From NCBI RefSeq assembly GCF_000812875.1, contig NZ_JSYK01000003.1, forward strand, positions 186,001-250,000: a stretch of 64,000 nucleotides of DNA, given 5' to 3'. Below the pieces are notes generated by a model, which saw nothing but the letters and a program-made list of their open reading frames with translations, did not search any database and was not told the origin of the DNA. Source of the stretch: Kaistella solincola. Lineage in GTDB: Bacteria > Bacteroidota > Bacteroidia > Flavobacteriales > Weeksellaceae. Position 1 is the stretch's first letter. Each line of letters begins with the position of its first letter. Below are positions 51,774 to 60,313 of the stretch, one piece after another. The position numbers and the translations under genes were made by a program.

Positions 51774-53510
51774 TTATTTGTTAATGTCTGAAAATATTGT
51801 TTTGATGGCTTCAAACAACTCCTGAATTTCTTCGTCTGAATGAATTGGTGAATATTTCTCCATCTGAATACGCTCTGAAAGATTGCGGTATTTTTCCGTA
51901 AAATACGGACCTTTCGCTGCTTCCAGCTGACTTCTGAAAGCTTTGTCGTCGGTTACACCATAAATCGCCATTGCCTCGCGTAACAGCTCTTCGTAGGTTG
52001 AAAAGAAGGTTGAATAATCTTTGCGATCTTTTAGAATTTTTAAATATTGTATATTTTCTTCGAGGTGATTGACCATTTTTTTTCGAATCAGCTCTTCGGT
52101 TTCAGCAATCGAAGAAATTGGCTGTAAAATGGGTGTTTTTTTCAGTTTCTTCTTTTCGTTTTTTCTGATGACAAGGAAAAACAGCATGGCGAAAGTGCTG
52201 AGCAAAGCCAGGTTGCCGGCAACAATTTTCCAGTTGATATTTTCTTTCTCTTGAACCTTTAAATGTTTGGTCTGCAAAACCGGTGTGTTTACCGTTTCCA
52301 AGACATTGTTCGTGTAATCATTTACTTTTTCTAAAGTAGATTTCGCTTCCGCAATTTGCTGCGGCGTTTTAACATCAAGTTCGAGTTGCTGAACGCCCAA
52401 ATCGGTGTAGGTTTGAAGCGCAGGATCGAAGAATGAAAAATCTTCAAATTTTACCCGTATTAAGCCGGTTTTTTTCGGAACTACCACATATTCGGAACTT
52501 ACAAAACCGGTAAGACCTTTTTCTTTTGCAGATGATTGCACGGTGATTTTCGGTTCGTAGAAGATATAATCCGGTGACTGCTCCAGTTTCGGCAAAACCA
52601 ATGATTCTATATTTCCTTTTCCGGAAACTTTCAAAACAATATTGAGTGGTTTATCGATTTCTAAAAGCTGGTCACCATTTTTTCTGCTGAGTTCAACGGC
52701 AAATTTCCCGACGGCGTTTTTATAGGTTTCCGGCATTCCCGCAGGAAGTTTTTTCACCTTAATTTTCACCGGATTTGATGAAATTGTTACCGGTGTAGAT
52801 TTTGGGGAAAAAGAGGCCGAAATAGGCATAATTTCTACCGCGCCGGCTTCTTTCGGGAAAATCATAAATACGCCGATTACCTGTGAGGCAATACCTTCGC
52901 GTGATTCAATCTCCGATTTTGCAAATGAAACTGGTTTGATGTTCATATTTCTTTGCGAACTCGGGAGTATTCTGCCGACTTTCCGGAAGTTATTGTAATT
53001 TCGGCTGTATGCGCGCAATACCGCGGTTACCGGTTGGTTTTTATAAACTTCTTTATCCTGAACTTCAAGGTTAAGGTAAAGATCATCACTATCGTTATTG
53101 TCCGCGACAGTCTGGCTGCGTTCGCTATCTTTTACGGTAACATCGAAAGGTTCGGTTTTGTAAATCTTTCCGTTTACCGTTACGAGTACGGAACCGATTT
53201 TCACTTTACCGGCATGCTTTGGCGCCAAAACCCACTGATAAACCAGCTGATCGATGATGGTCCCTTTCTGACGGTCAAGTTCAATGATATTGCGTTCCGA
53301 GGCGCTGCCGATGATGTCAAATTTCGAAAGATCGGGCGCCTGCAGCGGAGTTTCCTGCTCCATATTTTCACCACTGATTTCCAAAAGCACCGTCAGCTTG
53401 AAACGCTGATTCACTTTCAGGTCTTTCACTTCCGAAATCGCCAGTTTTACCTGACCATAGCCAAGTACCGCGAGAAAGAGAAATAATATGTGGGGGATTT
53501 TTTTATGCAT
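51774..53510 (-). CDS. batD: BatD family protein (aerotolerance operon)
   Basis: A 578-residue exported and membrane-anchored protein. Signal peptide IPHILFLFLAVLGYGQ; beta-rich extracytoplasmic region with repeated Ig-like units (FKLTVLLEISGENM, VQDKEVYKNQPVTAVLRAYS, PLNIVLKVSGKGNIESL, SEYVVVPKKTGLIRV); one transmembrane helix near residue 430 (VAGNLALLSTFAMLFFLVI); cytoplasmic helical tail. This is the BatD (BAT_D/oxygen tolerance) architecture. The ATG overlaps the batC stop by one base (TAATG). It is the last gene of the Bat operon. Confidence 0.88.
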   Translation of the reverse strand: MHKKIPHILFLFLAVLGYGQVKLAISEVKDLKVNQRFKLTVLLEISGENMEQETPLQAPDLSKFDIIGSASERNIIELDRQKGTIIDQLVYQWVLAPKHAGKVKIGSVLVTVNGKIYKTEPFDVTVKDSERSQTVADNNDSDDLYLNLEVQDKEVYKNQPVTAVLRAYSRNYNNFRKVGRILPSSQRNMNIKPVSFAKSEIESREGIASQVIGVFMIFPKEAGAVEIMPISASFSPKSTPVTISSNPVKIKVKKLPAGMPETYKNAVGKFAVELSRKNGDQLLEIDKPLNIVLKVSGKGNIESLVLPKLEQSPDYIFYEPKITVQSSAKEKGLTGFVSSEYVVVPKKTGLIRVKFEDFSFFDPALQTYTDLGVQQLELDVKTPQQIAEAKSTLEKVNDYTNNVLETVNTPVLQTKHLKVQEKENINWKIVAGNLALLSTFAMLFFLVIRKNEKKKLKKTPILQPISSIAETEELIRKKMVNHLEENIQYLKILKDRKDYSTFFSTYEELLREAMAIYGVTDDKAFRSQLEAAKGPYFTEKYRNLSERIQMEKYSPIHSDEEIQELFEAIKTIFSDINK

Positions 53511-54250
53511 TACCAATCCTTCTCATTGCTTTGCGGCATCGAATAGGAGTTTTTATTTAGGATTCTTTTGGCGGTTTCACGTTCTTTGTTGCCAACGCGG
53601 TTTAGAATTGCGTCTTCTAAATCTTTCGGCATTTTACCAGAGTTTTCGCCTTTTCCTTTGTTTTCATCTTTTCCGTCGCCTTCACCTTTTCCTTGCTGGC
53701 CGGCACCTTCCTGTTTCTCTGGCTGATCGCCTTTTTCGTTACCCTTGTTTTGATCTTTATTTTTGTCGTCACCGCCGCCACCGGATTGGTTTTTCTGATT
53801 TTTTTGCTGCTGCTTTTCCTTTTCTTTCAGCATTGCAATTTCATAATTCTTCCGGATGGTTTCATTGTAAGGATCCTGTTTCAGGGATTGTTTGTAGAGT
53901 TCCGCAGCTTTTTTGGTGTTGTCCTGCTGCATATAACTGTTGCCAAGATTGTACAGCGCCGCGCTTTTATCGGGTAAAGTGGTAGCTAATTTTTCTGCTT
54001 TTTCAAACTCTGCCTGCGCTTCTTCGTACATTTTTCTTTTGTACAAAGCGTTGCCCAGGTTATAATGAGCGGTAAATTCTTTTTCATTAAGTTTTGCAGC
54101 CTCCATGTACTTGCTGGACGCCGATTCATAATTTTGTTGGTCAAATTCCTGATTACCCTTGTATACGAGCGTATTGTAGTTTTCCTGTGCTGAAAGAAAG
54201 ACCGCGCCGAACGTAAACAAAAGGAGTGCAAAAAGTAAATTTAAATTCAT
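53510..54250 (-). CDS. batC: BatC-type TPR protein
   Basis: A 246-residue protein: signal peptide FALLLFTFGAVFLSAQ, three TPR-like units (residues about 25-135, e.g. FTAHYNLGNALYKRKMYEEAQ and ALYNLGNSYMQQDNTKKAAE), then a low-complexity Gln/Lys/Gly/Asp tail (KQQQKNQKNQSGGGG onward) and a conserved end with ILNKNSYSMPQSNEKDW. TPR then charged linker is the BatC form, presumably a periplasmic assembly partner of the BatA/BatB VWA proteins. A -7 box ends 5 nt before the ATG, so the batC-batD pair has its own leaderless promoter. Confidence 0.87.
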   Translation of the reverse strand: MNLNLLFALLLFTFGAVFLSAQENYNTLVYKGNQEFDQQNYESASSKYMEAAKLNEKEFTAHYNLGNALYKRKMYEEAQAEFEKAEKLATTLPDKSAALYNLGNSYMQQDNTKKAAELYKQSLKQDPYNETIRKNYEIAMLKEKEKQQQKNQKNQSGGGGDDKNKDQNKGNEKGDQPEKQEGAGQQGKGEGDGKDENKGKGENSGKMPKDLEDAILNRVGNKERETAKRILNKNSYSMPQSNEKDW

Positions 54251-54255
54251 CACTG

Positions 54256-54263
54256 CAAAAATA
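54256..54263 (-). promoter_or_regulatory. -7 promoter box for batC, leaderless spacing
   Basis: TATTTTTG on the minus strand, 5 nt before the ATG at 54250. Confidence 0.6.
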
Positions 54264-54337
54264 TTCCTTTATATGTTAAAGTGCACGAGACGAATTGTTA
54301 AATTTGGGTTAAATAATGAGAAATCAAGGTGTTTCAC

Positions 54338-55345
54338 CTAAATATTAAATTCGCCGCGCGGATTGAAAAGAAATATCAGCAGAAAAAAGAAGACTGAAAC
54401 GGCCAGAAAATATTGGTAATAATGAGTGGCGTTATTCGATTTTACAAAGCTTTCAGATGAGTTTGCAGAAGCCTTCAAACCATCGATGATTTGCGACGTT
54501 GCGCTTTCCAGATTATTACCATCAACGTAAGTACCGCCGGTGGATTCAGCAATATTTTTCAGGGCTAAAGTCTGCCTTTTTGAAATCACGGTTTGTCCCG
54601 TAATATCTGTTTTATAGCCCATGAGCTGCCCGAAAACATATTCCGGAATTGGTGCGCCTTCTTCAGAACCAATCCCTACAGTGATTACCGAAATTCCTTC
54701 ATTTCTTGCCAGTTTAACGGCGGATTTTTCATTTCCTTCATTGTCTTCACCATCGCTTAAAAGGATGACTTTGCGTGCGCCGGGCGGAATATTTTTAAAT
54801 TTTTCAACCACGCGCTGCATTCCCTGCAAAAAATCGGTGCCCTGGGTTTTGATGATGCTGGTTTCCACACCGCCCAGATAGGTTTCTACTGCGGTAAAAT
54901 CGGTGGTTAAAGGCATAATAGAAGTAGCATCGCCCGCAAAAACCACAATACCAACTTTGTCGTTGGTCATTTTATTCATCGTGTTTACGATGATGTTTTT
55001 TGCTTCTTCGAGGCGGTTCGGCGCGATATCCTGCGCGTTCATGGAATTGGAAACATCGAGCATAAAAATGACGTTATTCATTTTCTGTTTGCTTTTCACT
55101 TCCTCGGAACCGCTTAAAACATCCACGATGGAGATGATGAGGAAAAGTGTCCCCAGCAGATAAAAGATGGGCAACCACTTTGAAAAAGTGTTTTTTTTGG
55201 TAAAAAGTTCCTGCTGAAAACGTGCGTCCGCAAAAACTGCTTTGCGGCGGTTTTTCCATTTTACGTACTGAAACATAATGATTCCCAGCAGCGGCAAAAG
55301 CAACAGCAAAAGTAAATACCAGTTATTTCCTAAAGTCCAGTTCAT
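54338..55345 (-). CDS. batB: BatB-type VWA domain membrane protein
   Basis: A 335-residue protein with an N-terminal transmembrane segment (WYLLLLLLLPLLGIIMFQYV), a second near residue 60 (FYLLGTLFLIISIVDVLSG), a von Willebrand A domain with the MIDAS motif MLDVSNSMNAQ, the Thr in PLTTDF and the Asp in LLSDGEDNEGN, and a C-terminal transmembrane helix (HYYQYFLAVSVFFFLLIFLF). BatA/BatB are the paired VWA proteins of the aerotolerance operon. It is separated from the upstream batA gene by 319 bp of repeats, unlike the tight spacing elsewhere in the operon. Confidence 0.9.
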   Translation of the reverse strand: MNWTLGNNWYLLLLLLLPLLGIIMFQYVKWKNRRKAVFADARFQQELFTKKNTFSKWLPIFYLLGTLFLIISIVDVLSGSEEVKSKQKMNNVIFMLDVSNSMNAQDIAPNRLEEAKNIIVNTMNKMTNDKVGIVVFAGDATSIMPLTTDFTAVETYLGGVETSIIKTQGTDFLQGMQRVVEKFKNIPPGARKVILLSDGEDNEGNEKSAVKLARNEGISVITVGIGSEEGAPIPEYVFGQLMGYKTDITGQTVISKRQTLALKNIAESTGGTYVDGNNLESATSQIIDGLKASANSSESFVKSNNATHYYQYFLAVSVFFFLLIFLFNPRGEFNI

Positions 55346-55381
55346 TTAAGTATTTCGCAATAAAAAGCTTTTTCTAAAATG

Positions 55382-55557
55382 AAAAAATAAGCCGTTTGAA
55401 GGGCGAATTTTTGATGTTTTTATTTAAGTTGAAAAATACGCCGTTTTATGGCTGAATTTTCAGATTTTTCTAAAATTAAAAAATATGCCTTTTTAGGGGC
55501 GAATTTTGGTTTTGGTTAAAGTCAAAAAAAATGCCGAAAGAACGGTAAATTTTTCTT
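55382..55557. repeat. four consecutive GCC-type palindromes between batA and batB
   Basis: Copies at about 55382-55413 (GCCGTTTGAAGGGCGAATTTTT), 55431-55462 (ACGCCGTTTTATGGCTGAATTT), 55479-55508 (ATGCCTTTTTAGGGGCGAATTT) and 55523-55557 (ATGCCGAAAGAACGGTAAATTT), spaced about 46-48 bp. Each keeps GCC near an A-rich left flank and a T-rich right flank; the stems and loops differ. Confidence 0.65.
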
Positions 55558-55560
55558 CTA

Positions 55561-55625
55561 GCCCCGATTGCAGCGGCATCCCCGCCGCGGCGGGATATAG
55601 CGGAAAGCGGGTTGAAATCTTCGGG
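55561..55625. repeat. intergenic hairpin element with GC-rich palindromic core
   Basis: GCCCCGATTGCAGCGGCATC, then the perfect palindrome CCCGCCGCGGCGGG (55581-55594), then ATATAGCGGAAAGCGGGTTG. Including ATC/GAT the stem has one bulged C. Much more GC-rich than its surroundings. The layout (conserved-looking flank, ATC...GAT hairpin core, flank) resembles 4502-4565 and 12649-12722, but the flanks are a different type. Confidence 0.6.
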
Positions 55626-55664
55626 AGATGCGAAAACTGTCTTGCTCCTAAAAATTACCATCTT

Positions 55665-56669
55665 TCAGCTTAAAAATTTATAAAAAACCCAACGCATCAG
55701 CGCGTCCAAAACCAGCGTCGCCAAAGCGATCCAAAGGAAAATGCGGAAATATTCCTGATAATTGTAGAGTTTCGTCATCTTCAAATCGGATTTTTCCAGC
55801 TGATTGATTTCGTCATACACCTCCTCCAAACTTTGGTTGGACGTCGCACGGAAATATTTTCCGCCCGTTGTTTGGGCAATTTCGCGCAAAACCGGTTCAT
55901 CAATTTTCACTTCTTCTTCGGTAAAAACCAGGTCGCCGAAAATATCATGTCGTGTCGGCATCAGCGCGTAACCGTTGGTTCCAATTCCGATTGAATACAC
56001 CTTGATGTCGTTGCTTCGCGCAAGCTCCGAGCCAACTTGCGTAGGCATTGCATTTTCGATGGTGTTCACGCCATCTGTCATCAAAATAATAATTTTCGAC
56101 TTTGCTTTGCTGTCTTTCAGGTGGCTGACGGCAACCGAAAGTCCTTCACCAATTGCTGTTCCGGGCTGAAGTTCCAGCGGATTCAGCTGGTCCAGTTCGT
56201 CCATCACTACGGCATGGTCCGAAGTTACGGGAACTTTGGTGAACGCCTCGCCGGAATAAATCACCAAACCAATGCGGTCGCCCGGTCTTTGGGTTACAAA
56301 TTTTTTCGCAATTTTCTGCAGCGCGGTGAGACGGTCCGGTTCCAGATCTTTAGCCAGCATGCTCAGCGAAACGTCTACAGAAAGCATGATGTCAATTCCC
56401 TGACTTTCGTCCTGATTTTGCGAAATGGTGAAGGAGCGCGGCCGCGCCAAAGCGATAATTAGTGCAGAAAGAATGATGTATTTCGAGATTTTCAGCAGAA
56501 ATAAAACGAACAAAATTCCCTTGTTTTCCTGCATATTTTCTGTGGACGGAACCGTGATTCCTGTTAGTGCTTTTTTGCGCCAATCCCGCAGAAAAAGTGG
56601 AATGAAAACCGCAAAAAGCAGTAAAAACCACGGGCTGTAAAATTCGAAATTCAGGAAATCAAAAGTCAT
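55665..56669 (-). CDS. batA: BatA-type VWA domain membrane protein
   Basis: A 334-residue VWA protein with an N-terminal helix (WFLLLFAVFIPLFLRDW) and a second (YIILSALIIALARPRSF), the MIDAS motif MLSVDVSLSMLAKDLEPDR, Thr in VPVTSDH, Asp in LMTDGVNTIENAMPT, and a C-terminal helix (YFRIFLWIALATLVLDALMRW). The LARPRS end of the second helix is characteristic of BatA. It starts 10 nt after the BatD-like protein gene. The next gene (batB) is 319 bp away. Confidence 0.9.
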   Translation of the reverse strand: MTFDFLNFEFYSPWFLLLFAVFIPLFLRDWRKKALTGITVPSTENMQENKGILFVLFLLKISKYIILSALIIALARPRSFTISQNQDESQGIDIMLSVDVSLSMLAKDLEPDRLTALQKIAKKFVTQRPGDRIGLVIYSGEAFTKVPVTSDHAVVMDELDQLNPLELQPGTAIGEGLSVAVSHLKDSKAKSKIIILMTDGVNTIENAMPTQVGSELARSNDIKVYSIGIGTNGYALMPTRHDIFGDLVFTEEEVKIDEPVLREIAQTTGGKYFRATSNQSLEEVYDEINQLEKSDLKMTKLYNYQEYFRIFLWIALATLVLDALMRWVFYKFLS

Positions 56670-56679
56670 AATTTTTTAT

Positions 56680-57576
56680 TTACACGCCATTTCGCAGTTG
56701 CTCGGTTTCTAAATCTTTGGTTGAAGTTTTCACAAAATTTCGTAAACGGTCAAAGTCTTCCTGCATATCTTTCTGGTCCGGGAAAATTTTTGCAAATTTC
56801 ACCAAATCACCGCGTAAAAAAATGTCTTCCACGATTTTTTCGTTTTCCGGGGAAATGGCATTATTCACTTTCAGCACGTCGATCAGATCATCGGTTAACA
56901 GAACATCCGCCGGAATTTTATATTGTTTGGTAATGAAATTCCGCGAAATATCCAGCAATTCCACGTAGAAAAGCCGGTAATTTCCTGTTTCTATGTAGTT
57001 TTTTCTCTTCAGCTGGTCCAGCTGTTTGAGAGTTTGGTTGGTCATCACCGCGGGTGAAGATTTTTGCCTCTTCGCGTATTTTACAATCTGATAAATTACA
57101 AAAATCAAAGCCAGAAGAATGAGCGCGCCTAAAATATACCATTTGTAAAGTTCCCAGTAATCACGGACATCCAGTTTGACTTCTTTGTTCTTCATGATGT
57201 CGTTAATGACATCGCCTTTCTGCGCGGTGTTTACGACCTCAACTTCATACGGAATGGTGTGGTATAATTTGCCTCCAATTTTAAAATCCAGCGCGGGAAT
57301 GGTGAATTTTCCTTCTTCGAAAACGGCAAATTCAATAATTCGGTCGTAAGTTTCAACTTTTTTATCAATGCTGTCTTTAATTTCTTCAAAGTGAAAAGGC
57401 AGCAACTCATTTTGTGGCGCCGCCTGCACGTCTTTTGCCTGTAAATCGCTAATCTGAATGCGCAAAATTCCAGGTTCGCCCAAAGCCAGCGTTTGCTTGT
57501 CAAGCTTGGAGCTGAGTGTTTGTGAAAAGGTAAAAACACTGCTAAAAATAAAGAGAAGGATTTGTAAATTTTTCAA
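56680..57576 (-). CDS. exported single-pass protein of the Bat operon (BatD/DUF4381-like)
   Basis: A 298-residue protein: signal peptide IFSSVFTFSQT, a beta-rich periplasmic domain (residues 20-120: LGEPGILRIQISDLQ, GKFTIPALDFKIGGKLYH), a transmembrane helix near 147-167 (WYILGALILLALIFVIYQIV), and a helical cytoplasmic domain (TGNYRLFYVELLDISRNFITKQYKIPADVLLTDDL). The architecture is that of a short BatD, with the membrane-proximal helical part resembling DUF4381. It lies 3 nt after DUF58 and 10 nt before batA, fully inside the operon. Confidence 0.75.
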   Translation of the reverse strand: MKNLQILLFIFSSVFTFSQTLSSKLDKQTLALGEPGILRIQISDLQAKDVQAAPQNELLPFHFEEIKDSIDKKVETYDRIIEFAVFEEGKFTIPALDFKIGGKLYHTIPYEVEVVNTAQKGDVINDIMKNKEVKLDVRDYWELYKWYILGALILLALIFVIYQIVKYAKRQKSSPAVMTNQTLKQLDQLKRKNYIETGNYRLFYVELLDISRNFITKQYKIPADVLLTDDLIDVLKVNNAISPENEKIVEDIFLRGDLVKFAKIFPDQKDMQEDFDRLRNFVKTSTKDLETEQLRNGV

Positions 57577-57579
57577 AAT

Positions 57580-58443
57580 CTATCTTTTTCTAAAATATTG
57601 GTACAGCGATTTCGCGTAATCGTCGCCGGTATTGATGTTGAGTAAAGCTGCGGAAGAACTTTCGAAATCTTCAGTGAGCTGATTTAATTTTTGCTTCTGC
57701 TTTTCCGCAAATTCGTATCGCCAACGCGCGCTGGAAGTATTTGCCCAAATTTGTTGGCCTGTTTCGGCATTTTTAAAAAGCGCATAACCTACATCCGGAA
57801 TTTCCACGTCTTTAGAATCGAAAACGCGCAAGCCCAAAAGCTGATGTTTTCTAGCTGCTACACGAAGCATTTTTAAATCATAAGCATCTTCAAAATCTGA
57901 AAAAAGAAAAATTAAGGATCTTTTTTTGAAAATCGTCATCATGTATTCCAGCGCAGATTCCAGTTTAGCTGCAGCGGGCACATAATCTACGCTCAGCAAA
58001 GTACTGATAATCGCCAGAATATGTTTCCGGCCTTTTTGCGGCGGAATCACTTTGTACACTTTGTCGGCATACAAAATTAGACCGACTTTATCGTTATTTC
58101 CGGCGGCTGAAAAACCCACGCTTGCGGCAATTTCTGCTACAAATTCCTTCTTAAGCTGTGTTTGCGTTCCGTAATCCATCGAAGCGGAAATATCCACCAA
58201 AAGCATCATCGTCAACTCGCGTTCTTCTTCCATCACTTTGACGAAAGGTTCGCGGAAGCGCGCAGTTTTATTCCAGTCGATGCGGCGGATTTCGTCACCA
58301 AACTGGTATGGCCGGACTTCTGAAAACGTCATTCCCTGACCTTTAAACGCGCTGTGGTATTGACCCATCAAAGTAGCCTCGGACTTTTTCTTCGTCCGGA
58401 TTTCGATCTGTTTTACTTTTTTGATGATGTCTTTAATTTCCAT
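57580..58443 (-). CDS. DUF58 domain-containing protein
   Basis: A 287-residue cytoplasmic protein with the DUF58 signature FKGQGMTFSEVRPYQFGDEIRRIDWNKTAR (residues about 32-62), followed by a degenerate VWA-like fold with LVDISASMDYG, LILYADKV, LIFLFSDFEDAYD and LLGLRVFDSKD. It always accompanies MoxR ATPases and is thought to be a client or adaptor. Its start is 72 nt after the MoxR stop and it runs into the BatD-like gene after 3 nt. Confidence 0.92.
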   Translation of the reverse strand: MEIKDIIKKVKQIEIRTKKKSEATLMGQYHSAFKGQGMTFSEVRPYQFGDEIRRIDWNKTARFREPFVKVMEEERELTMMLLVDISASMDYGTQTQLKKEFVAEIAASVGFSAAGNNDKVGLILYADKVYKVIPPQKGRKHILAIISTLLSVDYVPAAAKLESALEYMMTIFKKRSLIFLFSDFEDAYDLKMLRVAARKHQLLGLRVFDSKDVEIPDVGYALFKNAETGQQIWANTSSARWRYEFAEKQKQKLNQLTEDFESSSAALLNINTGDDYAKSLYQYFRKR

Positions 58444-58469
58444 TGCAGTGGTGCGGAAGTAATTTTGAA

Positions 58470-58500
58470 ATTTTTTGCCGTTTTAAGGGGAAATTTTTTT
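58470..58500. repeat. GCC-type palindrome between moxR and DUF58
   Basis: TTTTGCCGTTTTAAGGGGAAATTTTTTT; a copy lying inside an operon rather than at its end. Confidence 0.55.
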
Positions 58501-58515
58501 GTTTTAATTTGAATT

Positions 58516-59520
58516 TTACGGTGCCTGAATTTTTCCGAGTATTTTATCGATAATTTGGTCGGAATTAATTTCTTCGGCTTCCGCCTCAAAACTTAAACCG
58601 ATACGGTGACGCAAAACGTCTTTCGCGATTTCTTTCACATCTTCCGGAATTACAAAAGCGCGATTTTTCAAAAATGCCATGGCACGCGCTGCAATTGATA
58701 GATTGATGGAAGCCCGCGGTGAGGCACCGAAACTGATATAATTTTTCAAATCTCCGAGACCGTATTTATCCGGGAAGCGTGTGGCGAAAACCATATCGAG
58801 AATATATTTTTCTATTTTTTCATCCAGGTAAATCTGGTTGATGAGTTTTTTTGCTTCGGTGATATGGTCCAAAGAAATTACGGGAGTTATGACGGGCTGA
58901 TGAGAACTTGCCACCATTTTCATAATTTGTCTTTCTGCTTCGAAATCCGGATAAGTGATGGTGCATTTCAGCATAAACCGGTCGCTTTGGGCTTCCGGTA
59001 AAAGATAAGTTCCTTCCTGATCAATCGGGTTTTGTGTAGCTAGAACCAGAAATGGTTTTGGTAAAGGCATGGTTTCATCACCGATGGTTACCTGCTTTTC
59101 TTGCATGGCTTCTAACAGCGCCGACTGTACTTTTGAAGGCGCACGGTTAATCTCATCGGCCAACACGAAATTTGCAAAAATTGGACCTTTTTTGACGGAA
59201 AAATCGTTGTCTTTAATACTGTAAATCATCGTTCCCACTACATCCGCGGGCAAAAGATCCGGCGTGAACTGAATGCGGGAAAAATTTCCGTGTACCGCAT
59301 CGGACAAAGTTTTAATCGCTAAAGTTTTCGCGAGTCCCGGAACACCTTCAAGCAAAACGTGGCCGTTGCCCAGAAGACCGATCAGAAGGCGATCTACCAT
59401 ATATTCCTGTCCGATAATTGCTTTGTTGATTTCCTGCCTTAAAAGCGAAAAAAAGTAATTTTGTTCTCTTACTTTTTCTGTTAACAATCTGATATCTTCT
59501 GCTTGAGTGAGTTCTGACAT
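58516..59520 (-). CDS. moxR: MoxR family AAA ATPase
   Basis: A 334-residue AAA+ ATPase. Walker A HVLLEGVPGLAKTL near residue 55, Walker B FVLADEINRAPSKVQSALLEAMQE, sensor VLATQNPIDQEGTYLLPEAQ with the arginine in DRFML, and the C-terminal lid ISFGASPRASINLSIAARAMAFL. MoxR proteins act as chaperones for VWA partners, here batA/batB and DUF58 downstream. The frame is open 16 codons further upstream; MSELTQAEDIRLL is the family-like start. First gene of the operon. Confidence 0.94.
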   Translation of the reverse strand: MSELTQAEDIRLLTEKVREQNYFFSLLRQEINKAIIGQEYMVDRLLIGLLGNGHVLLEGVPGLAKTLAIKTLSDAVHGNFSRIQFTPDLLPADVVGTMIYSIKDNDFSVKKGPIFANFVLADEINRAPSKVQSALLEAMQEKQVTIGDETMPLPKPFLVLATQNPIDQEGTYLLPEAQSDRFMLKCTITYPDFEAERQIMKMVASSHQPVITPVISLDHITEAKKLINQIYLDEKIEKYILDMVFATRFPDKYGLGDLKNYISFGASPRASINLSIAARAMAFLKNRAFVIPEDVKEIAKDVLRHRIGLSFEAEAEEINSDQIIDKILGKIQAP

Positions 59521-59656
59521 AGAGGTGTGCGGTTTAAAGTGTAAATTTCCAATATTTACGCACACCAATCAACACAATTAATGCCAACGAAGCGTTAAAG
59601 TTTGTTAATGTTCCCTGCCAAAGCGACTTACAATAATTTTTCAGATTTTGAATTCA

Positions 59657-59690
59657 CCAAAAATTTGCCCGTTTAGCGGCAAATAAATTT
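59657..59690. repeat. GCC-type palindrome with intact stem
   Basis: ATTTGCC-CGTTTAGC-GGCAAAT: a perfect 7-bp stem. It lies in the 263-bp divergent gap between moxR and the DinB-like gene, which otherwise holds only the promoter below. Confidence 0.7.
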
Positions 59691-59731
59691 GATTTTGATA
59701 GAAGGTAACAAGGTTTAATGCGCCGAAAGTC

Positions 59732-59762
59732 TTGTCATTTTCAGTTAATTACTCTATTTTTG
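59732..59762 (+). promoter_or_regulatory. promoter of the DinB-like gene
   Basis: TTG at 59732-59734, 20-bp spacer, TATTTTTG at 59755-59762. Confidence 0.7.
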
Positions 59763-59783
59763 AGATTCTAAACAATTGCACAA

Positions 59784-60254
59784 ATGAATTACCATTTTCA
59801 GGCACACCGGCAAGTTCGCTTGAATCTGCTGGAAATCCTGCGCGAAACTTCGCAGCGGGATCTGGTGCTGATCCCGGACGGTTTTAATAATAACATTTAC
59901 TGGAACATCGCGCACGTGGTAGCTACGCAGCAGCTGCTGTGCTATTATCTGAGCGGAAATCCTTTCCGGATTGATAAATACTGGATTGAAACCTACAAAA
60001 AAGGAACTTTACCCAACCTCAACGTTCAACAATCGGAAGTTGATGATTTGGCGTATTTGCTGACGGAAACATCGAAAATTTTAATTAAAGATTACGACGC
60101 GGATTTCTTTTCGGATTATACGCCGTACACGACGAGTTTTGGTCTGGATCTGAAAAATATTCAGGATGCGATTATTTTTAATAATATGCACGAAAGCCAG
60201 CATCTGGGCTATGTAATGGCGCAAAAACGCGCGATAATAGGAGAACAGTTTTAG
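59784..60254 (+). CDS. DinB family protein
   Basis: A 156-residue four-helix protein of the DinB/YfiT-like family. His-containing helices: MNYHFQAHRQVRLNLLEIL at the start, NIYWNIAHVVATQQLLCYYLSG in the middle, and NMHESQHLGYVMAQKRA near the end; the three His at the positions AHVV, HESQH form the usual metal site. Members are often thiol-dependent transferases or of unknown role. It has its own two-box promoter. No partner gene is suggested by the context. Confidence 0.85.
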   Translation: MNYHFQAHRQVRLNLLEILRETSQRDLVLIPDGFNNNIYWNIAHVVATQQLLCYYLSGNPFRIDKYWIETYKKGTLPNLNVQQSEVDDLAYLLTETSKILIKDYDADFFSDYTPYTTSFGLDLKNIQDAIIFNNMHESQHLGYVMAQKRAIIGEQF

Positions 60255-60258
60255 ATTC

Positions 60259-60301
60259 GTAAATTTGCCGCAGTAAAAAGCAAAAAAATGCCTTTTCAGC
60301 A
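60259..60301. repeat. two degenerate GCC-type palindromes
   Basis: ATTTGCCGCAGTAAAAAGC and AATGCCTTTTCAGC between the DinB-like gene and rlmB. Confidence 0.4.
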
Positions 60302-60313
60302 ACGAAAGAATAA

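Noticed and set aside
52953-53486. Antisense open frame of 177 codons within batD
   Set aside because: Opposite strand of a well-supported gene, with composition expected from the complementary codon pattern.
59521-59568. Longer moxR start with 16 extra residues
   Set aside because: The extension (VCVNIGNLHFKPHTS) is unlike MoxR N-termini.
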